Assembly: GCA_941918925.1 (NCBI GenBank)
Contig: OW799237.1
Coordinates: 4,879,201-4,943,200 of the forward strand
From: Phyto melanocephala
Taxonomy: Eukaryota > Arthropoda > Insecta > Diptera > Rhinophoridae
Direction of reading: 5' to 3'
Length of the DNA stretch: 64,000 nt
The translations under genes were made by a program, and so were the position numbers. This document shows positions 21,175 through 32,185 of this stretch, piece after piece. The notes under the pieces are model-generated. The model was given only the letters and a program-made list of their open reading frames with translations. It had not been told where the DNA came from and searched no databases. The stretch's first letter is position 1, and each line of letters starts with the position of its first letter.

Positions 21175-21335
21175 GGTAGGTCACACAATTGCCCCATCAG
21201 AGTTGCATTTAATTGCTTAAAACAAGCACAATATGATCCGCGATTGTCACATGTACCAATTTTTTCTGCAATTACACGATTGAGATACAAAAAATTTTGA
21301 AAATTGGTGCATTACGGCAATCGTGTGATCCTACC
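21175..21335. mobile_element. Short MITE (161 bp)
   Basis: Inverted termini GGTAGGTCACACAATTGCC (left) and GGTAGGATCACACGATTGCC (right, minus strand), differing by one insertion and one substitution. The interior also folds (CAATTTTTTCTGCAATTAC opposite TTTTGAAAATTGGTGCATTA). No coding capacity. Confidence 0.65.
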
Positions 21336-21429
21336 TTTAGTTGTAATTGCGTCAATGTGCTTTTGTTTCACGTAAAGACAAAACAAAAAAATTTTCGAAT
21401 TTTGTAAGCAGTGCAGACTTCGTTCCCTT

Positions 21430-21743
21430 AAGGAGCTAATACACGGCATGTTTTTTACATCTGACTTGTCAAATTCTCCACTGCTAATACAAACATGTCG
21501 TGTGTTACCTTCAAAACATTATTTCTGTAAAAAAAACATGTGTTAAGACATCTGACAAAATTTTAATTAAAGTGCGCTCTATTTTCTTCTGTCAAAACAT
21601 GTGACATCAGCCGTTGGCAGAATTCTCTGCTGCTGCAAAGCAGTCAGTGTAAAAGTACAATTTTGACAGACATGTAGATTAACATATGTCTCACAAATTT
21701 TAAAGTCAGATGTAAAAAAACATGCCGTGTATTATAGCCTTTA
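21430..21743. mobile_element. MITE (about 314 bp)
   Basis: Long inverted termini sharing TAATACACGGCATGTTTTTT and then ACATCTGACTT at both ends. No transposase remnant. No convincing target duplication could be read. Confidence 0.7.
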
Positions 21744-24422
21744 CTGTATTGCATCCATGGAAATTCTTAAATTGTTTGCATACGAAAGCACAACTGGGGG
21801 GTTACTCCGTAATTCGAACAAAAAAACATTTCCGAATTACAAAACTCCACCGCTTATTATTATTTTAGCAGTGGAAAAAAGAAGACTTATTTATTTCAAT
21901 AGTAATTTTTTATATTTCTCCCTTACTTCCTGCTACCTTTTTTAGTAGTGCGTAAGGAGACATCGCATATAAAAATCCTGTCTTCTGGAATCGCTCTTGG
22001 AAGCAGGTAAGCACTAAGTAAGCGATTTTTTGGTAATGAAATTTTTTTGGAGTGGAGTGTTACTGTAAAAAATTATCAATTTTGTGGTTACGGGTGGACC
22101 GATTATTTTGAGTTGTGCTTCTTTAATTGAAAATTGCGAGTTCAATTGACTGTATTATTTTGTTATGTGCCATTTTTGCATAACTAATCAAACAAAAATA
22201 TTTCAGTTAAGAGTCATAACTTAAAATTCTATTTTGTTTTCACAAACATCATATAAAATTAGAAAAAAAAAGTATAGCAAAATCATATTCAAAGTGGGAA
22301 ATTTTCTTAATGGAACTAAATTTTTAAAATTAATATTACAATCACCTTTACATTTTAAAAATTTTTAAGTTGTGACGTTATTGTATTAAATGTGCTGACA
22401 TAATAGCCATTTTCTTTGTATTCAACGTTTTTAAAGGTGGACTTTGTTTCCGTTAAAGCGATTTAAAGCCGTATTCCGTTTCATCTTTAAGAAAGTGGCT
22501 AAGTTGGCGGAATAATTTTTAATATACATTGAAGACATTGCATTCTAATAATGTTAAGCAAAATGAAAGCTGGGAATGAATTTTAGTTTTGTCAATAAAA
22601 AAGTTAAAAAGTTTTTACATGTCATATCATATGGTGTTGTTATATTTTTGAATCTAAAAAAACTTCTTATTTTACAGAACGGAAAATGTCCCTCTGGTAT
22701 TGAACATTTTTTTAAATAACTTTAACAGAGTTTTAACAAGATCTGGGGACCATTAACGGCATTCGAACACGATCAAAATTGATTAATTCTTATTAGAATC
22801 TCTATATCACAAGCACATAGAATTCGAACGTTGGAAAAAAAATTCGATGACTATCGAAAGCCGTAATTTGACTCTTGTTTGTTACTTAGGTCCTAATCAA
22901 TTAGGAGACAAATTATGACATACGAACACGATTATAATTTCAGCATTATTATTGGAATTTATATACCAAAAGCACAGCAAACTCAGTCACTCGAGAAACA
23001 TTACTATCGCATTCGTATGTCGCGATTTGGTCCCGGTTTTTTATTCGAAATTCCTTTATTAAATTTGTTTATGTCCTTTATTCCGTCTGCCTGCCTGTTT
23101 CTTGAAATTGGATTTATAAAAGTTCCTTATAATTTCTGTGGTAAGAACCCATTCATATTTGTTTTCATCGTATTAACAAAGTAACTTCCACATTTATTCA
23201 AAATGCGTTCAGCACTTACGAAGTATGTCGACAAACGTTTGCTTGCTGACAAATTATATCTGTTTAAAAAAATAATCACACACAAGCACTTACGTTGATA
23301 TTTCTTAACACCTTCGAAAATTATTTTTTCCTTTTCCAAAAATTATAGCTGCTTGTTTGCAATTTAAATCTTCTTGAATCTTTGCATTTTAATTTTTTTT
23401 TTTTTTAATTGAGAATCATCTGCGTAGACATGCGTTCGTTGTTTTATCTGCACACACTTTTAGTCTTTGCTAAGATGTAATTTTTAAAAGATATTTGCTT
23501 CAAAATTTGATTAAAATTGTGTGTGACCTATATTCAAATGACTGTTAACGGTGCCAGACTCCAGACTCCACTGTATAGTTTGCGCGTAGTGAACTACCAC
23601 GATAACCAACCCCTCGATTTATCTAGAACGGGGTTCTTATTCTTCTGAAAAACATATTTTTAAAACATACGCGGTTGCTCTTAAAACCACAGAACTTTAC
23701 GGCCTTTTAATTCTAGCAAACCTAAAATTATTTTACTGAAAACTTGACTTCTTTAAGTTTATCCTTTTTCTTACAAATAAAAATTAAATATTTTTCCTCT
23801 CTGTGGAAATTAATGCATTTTAAATCTGTCTTATCTGATCCCTAAAATTTTGCTTTTAATAATCTGTGGAATCAGTTTATAAGTAAACCGGGAATAGAGC
23901 ATTCCCGAAAGAAAAATCGAGATACAAAACTCATGGCCAACTTTTAGAATTTTCAATTAAAATTTCTGTGTATCGTCACACTGCTCAGATCACGTTTGTA
24001 TTTTTTTATTTTAGTTTTGAATTTAAAGCTTATTGAAATGCATTGTTTAAGCAAATATTTCATGTTTTATATTCACCTGATTTAACCAGACAAAATTGTT
24101 ATTTTGTTGCTCGATAATACTCGTATAACATATTTCTATTAGAAATTATATTTAAGATAAACATCCAGTTCATTAAAACAATAACCTTAAAGAAGAATAA
24201 TATAATGGAAAATATTGAAAACATTTTGGTAAAAATTCGTTTTAAGTCAAGAATACATTCAGGCTATTAAAGTTATTCCGCTAAAAACCGCTTTCAAACT
24301 AACATAAAAATACAATGAATATTAAATTAAACATTTAAGCAAAAGTTAGTGTTTAAAAAGTAGAATAAAAAAAATATAACAAAGAGTTGATTAATAATAT
24401 AGTTAAAATTTAGTTGTTTTAT
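21744..24422. other. Intergenic region downstream of Tab2
   Basis: No gene supported. The proximal part should contain the Tab2 3' UTR; an AATAAA on the minus strand at about 24,005-24,010 would give a 3' UTR near 400 nt, but this is only a candidate. No element ends recognised. Confidence 0.4.
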
Positions 24423-25129
24423 TTAAGTATGCAGAGCAAAATGCTGTAACTGTTGCTGAACTAAATTAGTATCATGCTCTAAATTTCCATTAGTTAAATT
24501 TGCACTGTTGCTGCTAGTGTTAGAGGCATTATTAGAGCCGTTCGCACTGTCATTATGCCGTAAAAGGCTTAGGTTGGGTGAAACGGCTGCTGTGCCAGTA
24601 GCTGTGTTAGTGTAATTTAAAGCTGATAGAGCTCCAGATAAGTTTGTTAGCCTACCAGGTATTATTCTAACGTTTTCACACGTCTCACAAATATTTAGTT
24701 GTGGATGGTTACGGAATGTACACATTTCGCACTCCCAAAATTCGACCACTTCATCGTCGTATTCATCATCACAATCATCGCCCTCATCATCGACGATTTC
24801 CTCGTGGTCCACATTATTGTCAGAGTGTCCAAAGTTGCCCGCCACAGGTGTCGATTGTGGTTGGTAGTACAATTGTGATGATAAAGAGTTTGTATAATTT
24901 TGTTGCACGTGTTGCTGGTGCTGCGACGGTTGTGGCGAATTATATAAATGTAAATTTGGTAAAGAGGCGGCAGGTGGTGTGTGTGGTGTTGATGTTTGAC
25001 TATGATGTTGTATTATATCTAGACTAGTTTGGCGTGGTGGTGGTGGCCTTGGTGGCGGTCGTGGGAATGGTTGGGGCTGATAATTAATGGCTAATTCCTG
25101 TTGCGATGGGGGTTGTGTAAAAGTGTTAC
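24423..25129 (-). CDS. Tab2: Tab2, coding exon 3 (NZF zinc finger)
   Basis: Last coding exon, residues 757-991. It starts at an acceptor (GCCAAATAG) and ends at TAA. The first part is Pro/Gln-rich (PRPPPRPPPPRQ, PQPSQHQQHVQQN), then an acidic stretch (about 865-884), then an NZF finger: W888-E-C890-x2-C893-T894-F895-x-N-x6-C904-x2-C907. The Thr-Phe pair after the second Cys is the ubiquitin Ile44-patch contact of canonical NZFs; in TAB2/TAB3 this finger binds Lys63-linked ubiquitin. Unlike human TAB2, where the NZF is at the very end, about 84 Ser/Asn-rich residues follow it. The fold and residues are seen directly; the function is from the TAB2 family. Confidence 0.9.
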
Positions 25130-25203
25130 CTATTTGGCACATAAAAGTAAATGTTATTTGAGTACTGGACACTTTTCAAAATGAGTTTTATAATTCAACT
25201 TAC
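25130..25203 (-). other. Tab2 intron between coding exons 2 and 3
   Basis: A 74-nt intron with GTAAGT donor and TAG acceptor. Splicing joins A|GT to give Ser757 and keeps frame. Confidence 0.85.
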
Positions 25204-25407
25204 TACTTCTAAGCATGTCTTGACAGTCTCTTCTTAATTGTGTTATCTCTTCATCCAGTCTTTCGGACAGACCCTCTGTGGGTATTGTGCCCGTTAGTAA
25301 ATTAATTTCTTGCTCAACATTGCCCAAACGTTTTTTGTACTCACGCAGGGCGGCTGCCAATTTGTCACGTTTTTTCTTTTGACGCTGCAAGATTTCCTGA
25401 GTTGGAC
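25204..25407 (-). CDS. Tab2: Tab2, coding exon 2 (coiled coil)
   Basis: 204-nt exon between a poly-T tract ending in CAG and a GTAAGT donor. It encodes residues 689-756: after GPTQEI comes a basic heptad-like helix (LQRQKKKRDKLAAALREYKK), then NVEQEINLL and, after a short break, LSERLDEEITQLRRDCQDML. In TAB2/TAB3 the coiled coil just upstream of the NZF is the TAK1-binding region, so this exon probably carries the Tak1 contact. Both flanking introns are phase 1, so the exon is a symmetric module: skipping it would preserve frame while deleting the coiled coil. Confidence 0.88.
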
Positions 25408-26349
25408 CTGAAAAAAAAAATAATAAATTATTATTGTTGTTGTTGTATTTGAATACCCTTTGAAAAAAGGACAAATTAAGAAACTGAAGCAAATTATCAT
25501 TTGCCAAAATTAAAAACAAAAATCAAAGAATTGCCTTGCAAAATCGAATGCATGTTTTATAGCGCTTGTTACAACGCACCAATAACATGATGTTATAGTT
25601 GTTGAATACCTCAGAAGTTGTTTACACCGATTTAAAACAGCTAAACTAAGTTCTTTAAATTTGCAAAAAATATTAATTGTTTTTTGTATAGGAAGTACCA
25701 CGCCTACTAATTCAAACAACTTAATGTTATAAATGTGTTGTATTGTTACAATAAGTTGGTGTGTCTGTGAAAAGATTTACAAAAATCGATGTAGTGGCAG
25801 TACATTGAAACATTGTTGCAAGATTTAAGACAAGAAATATTTGCTACGAAAGGCTGGCGTTGTTCAAATGAGCAAAAATTTATATTTTCATGATAAAAAA
25901 AGAAAATTGTTCATATAAGCATGTATTGGTTTGTCTCTTATAATTTATTTATTTAATTCAATTTTGCTAACCAAGCCTCTAGGCCATAATCGGCTACAAA
26001 CTTCTAATTAAAATTTTTCGAAAAGACAATCCAAAATAGACTTTCAAAAAATAACAAAAGATTGATGGTGCATCGTTCCACTGTTTCAAAAGCCAATAAA
26101 AACAGTATAAGAAAGACTTGAACACTGAAGAAAAACTTGGATTAGGAAAATAAAAACGTCTTACTGATTGATATTGGTAAGGCAAGTGAAGACAGAACAA
26201 CTATTTCAAAGAAAACGGAAATTCTTTTGGACAAAGAGCCTAAGCTAATACTACTTTGATGTCGTATTAGGTTCAGAAAGTTCTAGACTACAATGCGGTT
26301 AAGAACTTAAAAGCAAAAAAAAAAGAAAAACATTAAGGCCAAAAGAACA

Positions 26350-26532
26350 CAGTGAAATCTTTATTCAGCGGACACCGAAGGGACCATTGATATGTATGTG
26401 TTCGTACAAGGAGGTTGTCCGGTCAAGAGAATATAATGCTCTTCGTATAGGACGTTGCCGGGACCAAGCAATAGTGTCCGTCCAAAAGGAATGTCCGCTT
26501 AAGAGAAGTGTCTGTAATGTGAGATTCCACTG
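26350..26532. mobile_element. pogo/Tigger-like MITE (183 bp)
   Basis: Termini CAGTGAAATCTTTATTCAGC (left) and CAGTGGAATCTCACATTACA (right, minus strand), with several internal short GGACA/TGTCC motifs (CAGCGGACACC, TTGTCCGG, AGTGTCCGTCC, AATGTCCGCTTAAG). CAGTGGAATCTC ends with repeated (T)GTCC are typical of pogo-group elements. TA follows on the right; the left flank reads CA-A, so the duplication is imperfect. Confidence 0.6.
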
Positions 26533-27050
26533 TAGTGCGGTTTTATCGATTTCGATATTCAGTAACATGTTTTAACAACAATTGTAATTGTTGTCTGTTG
26601 TTGTTTATTTTATTCGACTCAGAAACCACTTGTTTCTCTCGGCTATGACGCAACTGTCTGTGTGAAGGATGGCTGACTTCCAAAACGTTCGTATTCAAAG
26701 TTTGTATACAGTATTGCTACTGTATTTAAATCACATACATATGCAAAGTTCCGAAACACTGCAACAACTATAAAACTGATGCATTGTTTGTTTTCTTATT
26801 GCGTTAAAAATACTTGGCGGCGGCGTTTTGAAATGGTATACATTGTATAATTATTGTACTGCGGCGTTATGAAATATGATGCTTTGTTCAAATACAAAGC
26901 AATTGACGTTTTTGAAGTCAGCCGATGTTAGTGATGAATTTATTTAGTTACTTTTCTTGACAAAGATGTAACATTATTGTAACAGTTGTTGAGTATCGTT
27001 AAAAAGTATTTAGTAAATCGCATAATCGTTAGTGTAAACAACAAAAAGTG
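26533..27050 (+). repeat. Dispersed repeat, three-copy family, copy 1
   Basis: Shares AGTGCGGTTTTATCGATTTCG, GTTGTTTATTTTAT and a right-hand block (GTAACAGTTGTTGAGTATCG, AAAAAGTATTTAGTAAATCG, TTAGTGTAAACAAC) with 48,695-48,930 and 51,700-52,005. An extra segment of about 250 bp (26,640-26,920) is unique to this copy. Family unidentified. Confidence 0.5.
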
Positions 27051-27589
27051 AGAATCTTATCACTGTTGTGTGATGTATGATGAGCTAGCAGACTTCCGGG
27101 TCAGGATTTTTATGTGGCTGATTGACGAGGTAATGTTCAAAAATAATACCACACAAAAGACAAAACACAATTCCCTAAGAAGTGTTGTATTCTGGTGACT
27201 TAGCATGTCCAAAAATTATTTGGGATAAATAATATTTAAAAAATATATAAATTTTTAAGAATTATTTTTGTTTTTAACTGTGTCGTTTAGTAACCGATTT
27301 ATCAAAAATTTAAGAATATCCCAGAGGCATGTCGTACCTATAAATAGTAAGAAACGCCTGTATAAATCACCTTAGCGCACTATTGTAAATCACAAATCTA
27401 GCTGGTAACAATAGGTAACTAATTTATGTTTGTTTTTTTTTGTTTTAAACTCTGATTAGGAAAAAGTAAGCTTTAAAGTCAGTTGTTGTCAACTCATGCA
27501 TTCAGATTTCAAAGAGAAGCGTATTTTTTGTGTGACTTTGGTTTATGATTCAAAAGGCTACGTTGATTTTATTGGCATATTTTTTTTAT

Positions 27590-28049
27590 ACCCTTCACAC
27601 AGTGAAATAGGTTTGTCATTCCGTGTGAAATTTCTACAATTTTCATTTCCGACCCCATAAAGTATATATTTTCTGAAAGCTTATGAATAGGGGAGTCGAT
27701 TTAGCTCTGTCAGTCTGTCCGTTTGTATGTTGAAATCAACTTTTTGAAGCCCCCCGACATCGCTTGGACCCGGGTGAGGTATTAAAATATCAGTAATATA
27801 TACATACAAACAAACGTGTATACTGGTAAGAGTAAACGTGGCATCGAATCCCAGCTGAGCCAAAAAAAATTTTTTTTATTTTTTTTATATTTTTTATTTA
27901 ATATATTATTTATATTATTTTTTTTTTTAATTTTTTTTTTTGTTTTATATTTATTATTTATATTTTTTTTATTATTTATTTTTTTTTTATATTTATTATT
28001 TATATTTTAATTATTTTTTTAAAATTTTTTTTTTATTTTTTTTTTTTTT
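27590..28049 (-). mobile_element. Mini-me/DINE-1-like element, copy F (5'-truncated)
   Basis: On the minus strand, the 3' half is good: the A-rich centre (T-rich as written, 27,865-28,049), CTCAGCTGGGATTCGATGCC, the GTCY remnant, the core and the terminal hairpin ACCCTTCAC. The head with the ATTCGGC hairpin is missing; sequence ends within the A-rich tract. Confidence 0.7.
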
Positions 28050-28494
28050 AGAAGTAGTTTATTCCAGATTGTTCCGGTTCCAGTATGACCTCCACTTATT
28101 ATTTATTAAAAATGTTTTAATATTAAAATGATTATCTCCGACTCTTTACGTAAAAGCTCACATAATAATTTTATTAGCCATGAATCTAAGTTATATTTAA
28201 CCAAAATGGTAGTATATATAACAACAATTAAGCTTAGAAGATGTATTTAAAAAAACAATTTTTTATTTTAAAAATTATTTTTTTCTTGCCAGTGAGTACC
28301 GTTTATTTTTGCCTCATTTTATTAAAAAAAATGGTATTTTTTTAAAATAGTTGATTTTTTATAATCATTAATATATTTGAACTCAATTTTTATTTAATTC
28401 ATAAGTATGAAGTGAACCCAACGCGATTTATTAATTTTGTCCAGTTAGATTTGCGATCTACCATACTGTGCTTAGGGCTGAAAATATTGTGGTA

Positions 28495-28788
28495 AAAATA
28501 TGGGAAAAAACAGAGGCAGTTGTGATTATGGGGCGATCGTATTGGATTTCAATAGTAATTAATTCTCGAAAATTTTCAAAATATTGATACCACATACAGA
28601 TCTGAGTAATATGTAGGGGCTTCTAAAAGTTGATTTTAACCAATGCACGGACAGACGGAAAGACTAAGCCATGTCCTAGTCAAAGGCTTTCAAAAATATA
28701 AGTATGCTTTATGCGGTCGGAAACTAATATTGCAGAAATTACAAACGGAATGACAAAGCTACATATGTACTACTATATACGAATGGGT
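28495..28788 (+). mobile_element. Mini-me/DINE-1-like element, copy I (degraded 3' part)
   Basis: Contains GGGGCGATCGTATTGGATTTC, ATACAGATCTGAG, the GTCY tract (ACGGACAGACGGAAAGAC) and the core with GTCGGAAACTAATATTG, ending GGGTATAAAA. It is closer to copies A and D than to C, E and G, and more diverged. Confidence 0.6.
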
Positions 28789-28939
28789 ATAAAAGGGCAA
28801 AGGGTTTAAAAATTTCCATTTTGTAATTTTTTGTAATAATCTGAAAAATGCATATTTAAACGAAAAAGTTATTAAGTTTGTTGCACCCTAATGGTGACTT
28901 TTGGCCCACCCTGTACTTATGAATATGTATTTAAAAAAA

Positions 28940-28981
28940 GTCATACATACATACATACATACATATGTATGTACATATACA
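28940..28981 (+). repeat. (CATA)n/(TACA)n microsatellite
   Basis: Six or more CATA units followed by TATGTATGTACATATAC. Shorter runs of the same motif occur at 13,353-13,373 and 58,585-58,602. Confidence 0.8.
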
Positions 28982-29559
28982 ATACTTATAAAAAAGAACA
29001 TAAAACGATTTCAACTAATTTGAAAGAGACTTTACTTAAAACAAAAATATGTAGAATTTCCAAATATTTATTGCAAAGGATATTTTGACATTTAGATTAT
29101 TAATCAATTTGTTGTGCTCATACAAACATTAATGAAAAATTCCCACGGCATATGCGAACATCCATACAAATCGTTTAAAACACCCACCATCTGTTTTAAA
29201 AATATACTGAATATAAATCTATTTAAGTGCATGAAAGAAATTCCCAAAAAAAATTTTAAATTTATTACGAAGCGATTGGAAAATATACAAGGTACATACA
29301 TATAAATGTTCTATTTTTGTCAGAAACAAAAAAAAAACGAAATAATGCGTGTAAGCAACAAATAGCGGTTAATTTAAAAATTTTATTAAAAAAAACTGTT
29401 GAAAATAATCCGACAACAGGAAAAATATTGGGTGTATAACCTAAAAATGCGGGATTTTTTTAATGTTTAGCTTTTATTTTGAAACATTTGTTAACTATAA
29501 ATTCTTTAAAGTATTTGCTATTGTTAGTTATGGCCTATTTTAATTTTTCTGGCAACATA

Positions 29560-30262
29560 TTAGTCGCGCACTAAAAGAAAATCTCATCTTCAGAACACAA
29601 GAACAAGTCAAGCTAATTTCGGATACCATGTTCTAAAGCATGTCGCAAAGAGAGCATTCTGCGTCGATCAAAACAAAAAGAAATCGGACGGAGCAAGGTA
29701 CGGACTATAAGGCGAGGCACAACTTCCCAACTACTTCTTTCTTAACACTTTTCAACAGGTACTCGTATTGCAACAATGTAATTTTGAGACGCTTATTATA
29801 AGAATTTTCGGCCAATGTACGCTTCAAACGAATCAGTTGCATTTGGTACACATTTCCGGTAATGGTCTGGCCAGATTTTAGCAGCTTATAACAGATAAGA
29901 TTCTTTAGGTCCCACCAAATACGGAGCATTACCTTAGCGCAATGGATATTTGACTTTGGTGTTCATTCATCTGGTTTGTCAGGTTTCACATGCTATCGTT
30001 TATGATTCGGGTTATCGTATTGGATACATTTTTAATCGTATGTAATGATTCACTGCAAACATGATTTTCTACTATAGCGCTTAAACAGCATACGAGCGAA
30101 ACTCTTATGGTAACCAATTTCCTGCTTTTGGAGAATCTTGCTGCCCGCAAACGTTTTTTATATTGCCACTTGAACACAACGAAACGAGTTTACAAGCTCT
30201 TGTTGAGTTAGACAACAATCATCATGGAGTGCCTTTAATTCTTACTGCCTTTTACATAAAAG
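29560..30262 (-). pseudogene. mariner transposase relic (catalytic half well preserved)
   Basis: Minus-strand pieces in the correct order: TQQELVNSFRCVQVAI (helix-turn-helix), ILQKQEIGYHKSF, CIQYDNPNHK (the first catalytic Asp region; the family reads W-I-x-Y-D-N-P), KSNIHCAKVML, RIWWDLKNLICYKLLKSGQT, ITGNVYQMQLIRLKRTLAE, and finally ASPYSPYLAPSDFFLF, the last being the C-terminal catalytic aspartate block. At least three frameshifts and several stops separate them. It is a mariner of the type that reads I-W-W-D-x-K-G; inverted repeats were not located. Confidence 0.78.
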
Positions 30263-30995
30263 TCATTACAGGTTTAAAAGAGGTTAATTACACTGATTTT
30301 CTATGAAAACTTGACTTATAAACCTCTTATAAAGCTCTTTTAATTTTTATGAATTAGACCGTTAGTCTTCAAACTTGTTTGACTGATCTGGGAGATATTT
30401 GCCTTCCCTATCAAATGTATGACTTCTGAAACGTACAAATAATGTCTAGCACGTTGAAACCTATGGAAAACATTCACCATAAGCTTCGGTGAGCAATCGG
30501 TGTGATTCAGCAGTACTTTTTTTCAAATTAAAAAAGTAAAGCAAAACTTACGCACATATGACGTTTTGTAGGCACTAAATTCAAAACACTAGATACCGAC
30601 AGAACTTTGTTGTTTACTTTATAATATTTAATAACTAAGACAAAGAACCTTGTTCACAAGATATGGAATCTGTTGTGAATGTGTTTTAAATGGTACACAG
30701 AGAAGATTTGTTATTTTAGTTTTGCCTATTTGTAGTTTTAAAAGAAAATAAGAATTTTTAGGAAATAATCTGGCAACTTTGTAATGAAAAGGAAAGACAT
30801 GCCAGTATTCATTATTGACTGGACTGTATAAATATAAAACATATCTTGTCAGGTACACCATTCCAGAAATTCAGTTCTTTGTCAAAAACTTTAATTTTCG
30901 AATCTTTGACCGAACTATTTTACCCATGTGTTTCAGAAACTCGAGGTGCGGACATATTTGAACCAGATATTAAAAGGTCTGAAATTTATGCCATA

Positions 30996-31864
30996 CTAGC
31001 CAATCCCGGCGCGCGTGGCTACGCCCCTTCATGAATTTTAATCGCATTCTAAATTTTAATCGAATATCAAGTGCAAGGCTAAAAACTATAACTTTTTCTT
31101 TATGAGCGTGGCACTGCCCACTTTTCTAATTACGAAACTGTATAGTCATGACAGCTCAATAAGTGTGCAAAGTTTCAGAAAAATCGGTCCAGTGTAAGTA
31201 CCTCAAAATGACACCTTTTTTATGGGCGTGGCACTGCCCACTTTTCTAAATAGGAAACTGTATAGTCATGACAACTCAATATGTGTGCAAAGTTTCAGAA
31301 AAATCGGGCCAGTGCAAGTACCTCAAAATGATACCTTTTTTTAATGGGCGTGGCACTGCCCACTTTTCTAATGACGAAAGTGTAAAGTCATGACAGCTTA
31401 GTATGTTTGCAAAGTTTCAGAAAATTCGGTCCAGTGCAAGTAGCTAAAACTGATAACTAATTTTTTATGGGCATGGCCCCGCCCACTTTTTCAATCACGA
31501 AATTATAAAGCCATAACAGTTCAATATGTGTGCAAAGTTTCAGAAAAATCGGTCCAGTGCAAGTACCTCAAAATTAAAACTTTTTTAGGGGCGTGGCCCC
31601 GCCCACTTTTCTTATCACGAAATTATTTAGTCATGACAGCTCGATATGTGTGCAAAGTTTCAGAAAAATCGGTCAAGTGCAAGTAGCTAAAACTGATAAC
31701 TAATTTTTTATGGGCGTGGTTCCGCCCACTTTTTTTCACCCATAAACACTCCCTGGTATGTGTACAATAACTTACCAAAGTTTGAGTCCGACCGGTTTTA
31801 CAGTTTCGGAGTCTACAGCTAACACACACACACACACACAGAGTTTCACTTTTATATATATAGA
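30996..31864 (-). mobile_element. Complete non-autonomous Helitron, copy 2
   Basis: On the minus strand it begins TCTATATATATAAAAGTG, after host A, and ends CGCGCGCCGGGATTGGCTAG, before host T: the A|TC...CTAG|T arrangement of Helitrons. TAGCCA and TGGCTA near the 3' end can pair around a GC-rich loop. The body is six tandem repeats of 120-123 bp (motif GGGCGTGGCACTGCCCAC at about 31,104, 31,224, 31,346, 31,468, 31,588 and 31,712). A (CA)n run sits just inside the 5' end. It encodes no protein; the helicase-bearing relative is at 5,545-6,322. Confidence 0.85.
31104..31760 (-). repeat. Tandem array of about 122-bp units inside the Helitron
   Basis: Six units, each with GGGCGTGGC(A/C)C(T/C)GCCCAC, a GAAA-T-TATAGTCATGACAGC-like segment, GTGCAAAGTTTCAGAAAA and TCGGTCCAGTGCAAGTA. 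Units alternate between two ends (ACCTCAAAAT and AGCTAAAACT). Three more units are at 5,940-6,235. The CGTGGCACTGCCCAC motif is an imperfect palindrome. Confidence 0.85.
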
Positions 31865-32185
31865 TATGTATATATTAGTGCTTTGAATTCCGAGTCATTT
31901 TGCTGGCGATTAATCGTCTACAGATTGGTCCGTAGTCTTTTTATGGTGCACCCAGGAGTTTAAAGGTTTTCGTTTCTATCAAAAGCCAAATTTAAGGGAC
32001 TCTTTTCTCTGAATAGAAAGCATCTGAGAATACTTTCTGATGTCCTAACTGGACATTGCAACCTTAAACACCATTTAAGTAAAATCGGCAGGGCGGATGT
32101 TTCCAACATAGAGTATGAGACTGCAGAGCAAGTTCTCTCAGGAAATTACGGTTTCTAGTGTGTAGATTTACTCAATCCCCTGGCT
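31865..32185 (+). pseudogene. Jockey-type non-LTR retrotransposon fragment
   Basis: The plus strand reads LFSLNRKHLRILSDVLTGHC and then NLKHHLSKIGRADVSN, with EYETAEQVLSGNYGF before a stop at about 32,155. LTGHC-x-L-x-x-HL-x-x-(M/I)G is the conserved segment near the end of the reverse-transcriptase ORF of insect Jockey-like elements, usually followed by a Cys-containing LC-x(n)-E-(T/S)-x-x-H motif, here decayed (YETAEQVL). Only this C-terminal piece is recognisable. The Helitron inserted just upstream. Confidence 0.6.

Noticed and set aside
24701..25027. 108-codon plus-strand open frame with His/Arg runs
   Set aside because: Antisense of the acidic and Pro-rich part of Tab2 exon 3.
26365..26575. 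Overlapping sense and antisense open frames of about 65 codons
   Set aside because: Both fall in the pogo-like MITE and neither resembles a transposase.
27816..28131. Phe/Tyr/Leu-rich hydrophobic open frames that mimic membrane proteins
   Set aside because: They are translations of the T-rich tract of a mini-me-like element; the same occurs at 46,596-46,811.
31104..31760. Regular repeats that could suggest a CRISPR array
   Set aside because: Units are 122 bp, adjacent without unique spacers, diverged, and lie within a Helitron in a eukaryotic genome.
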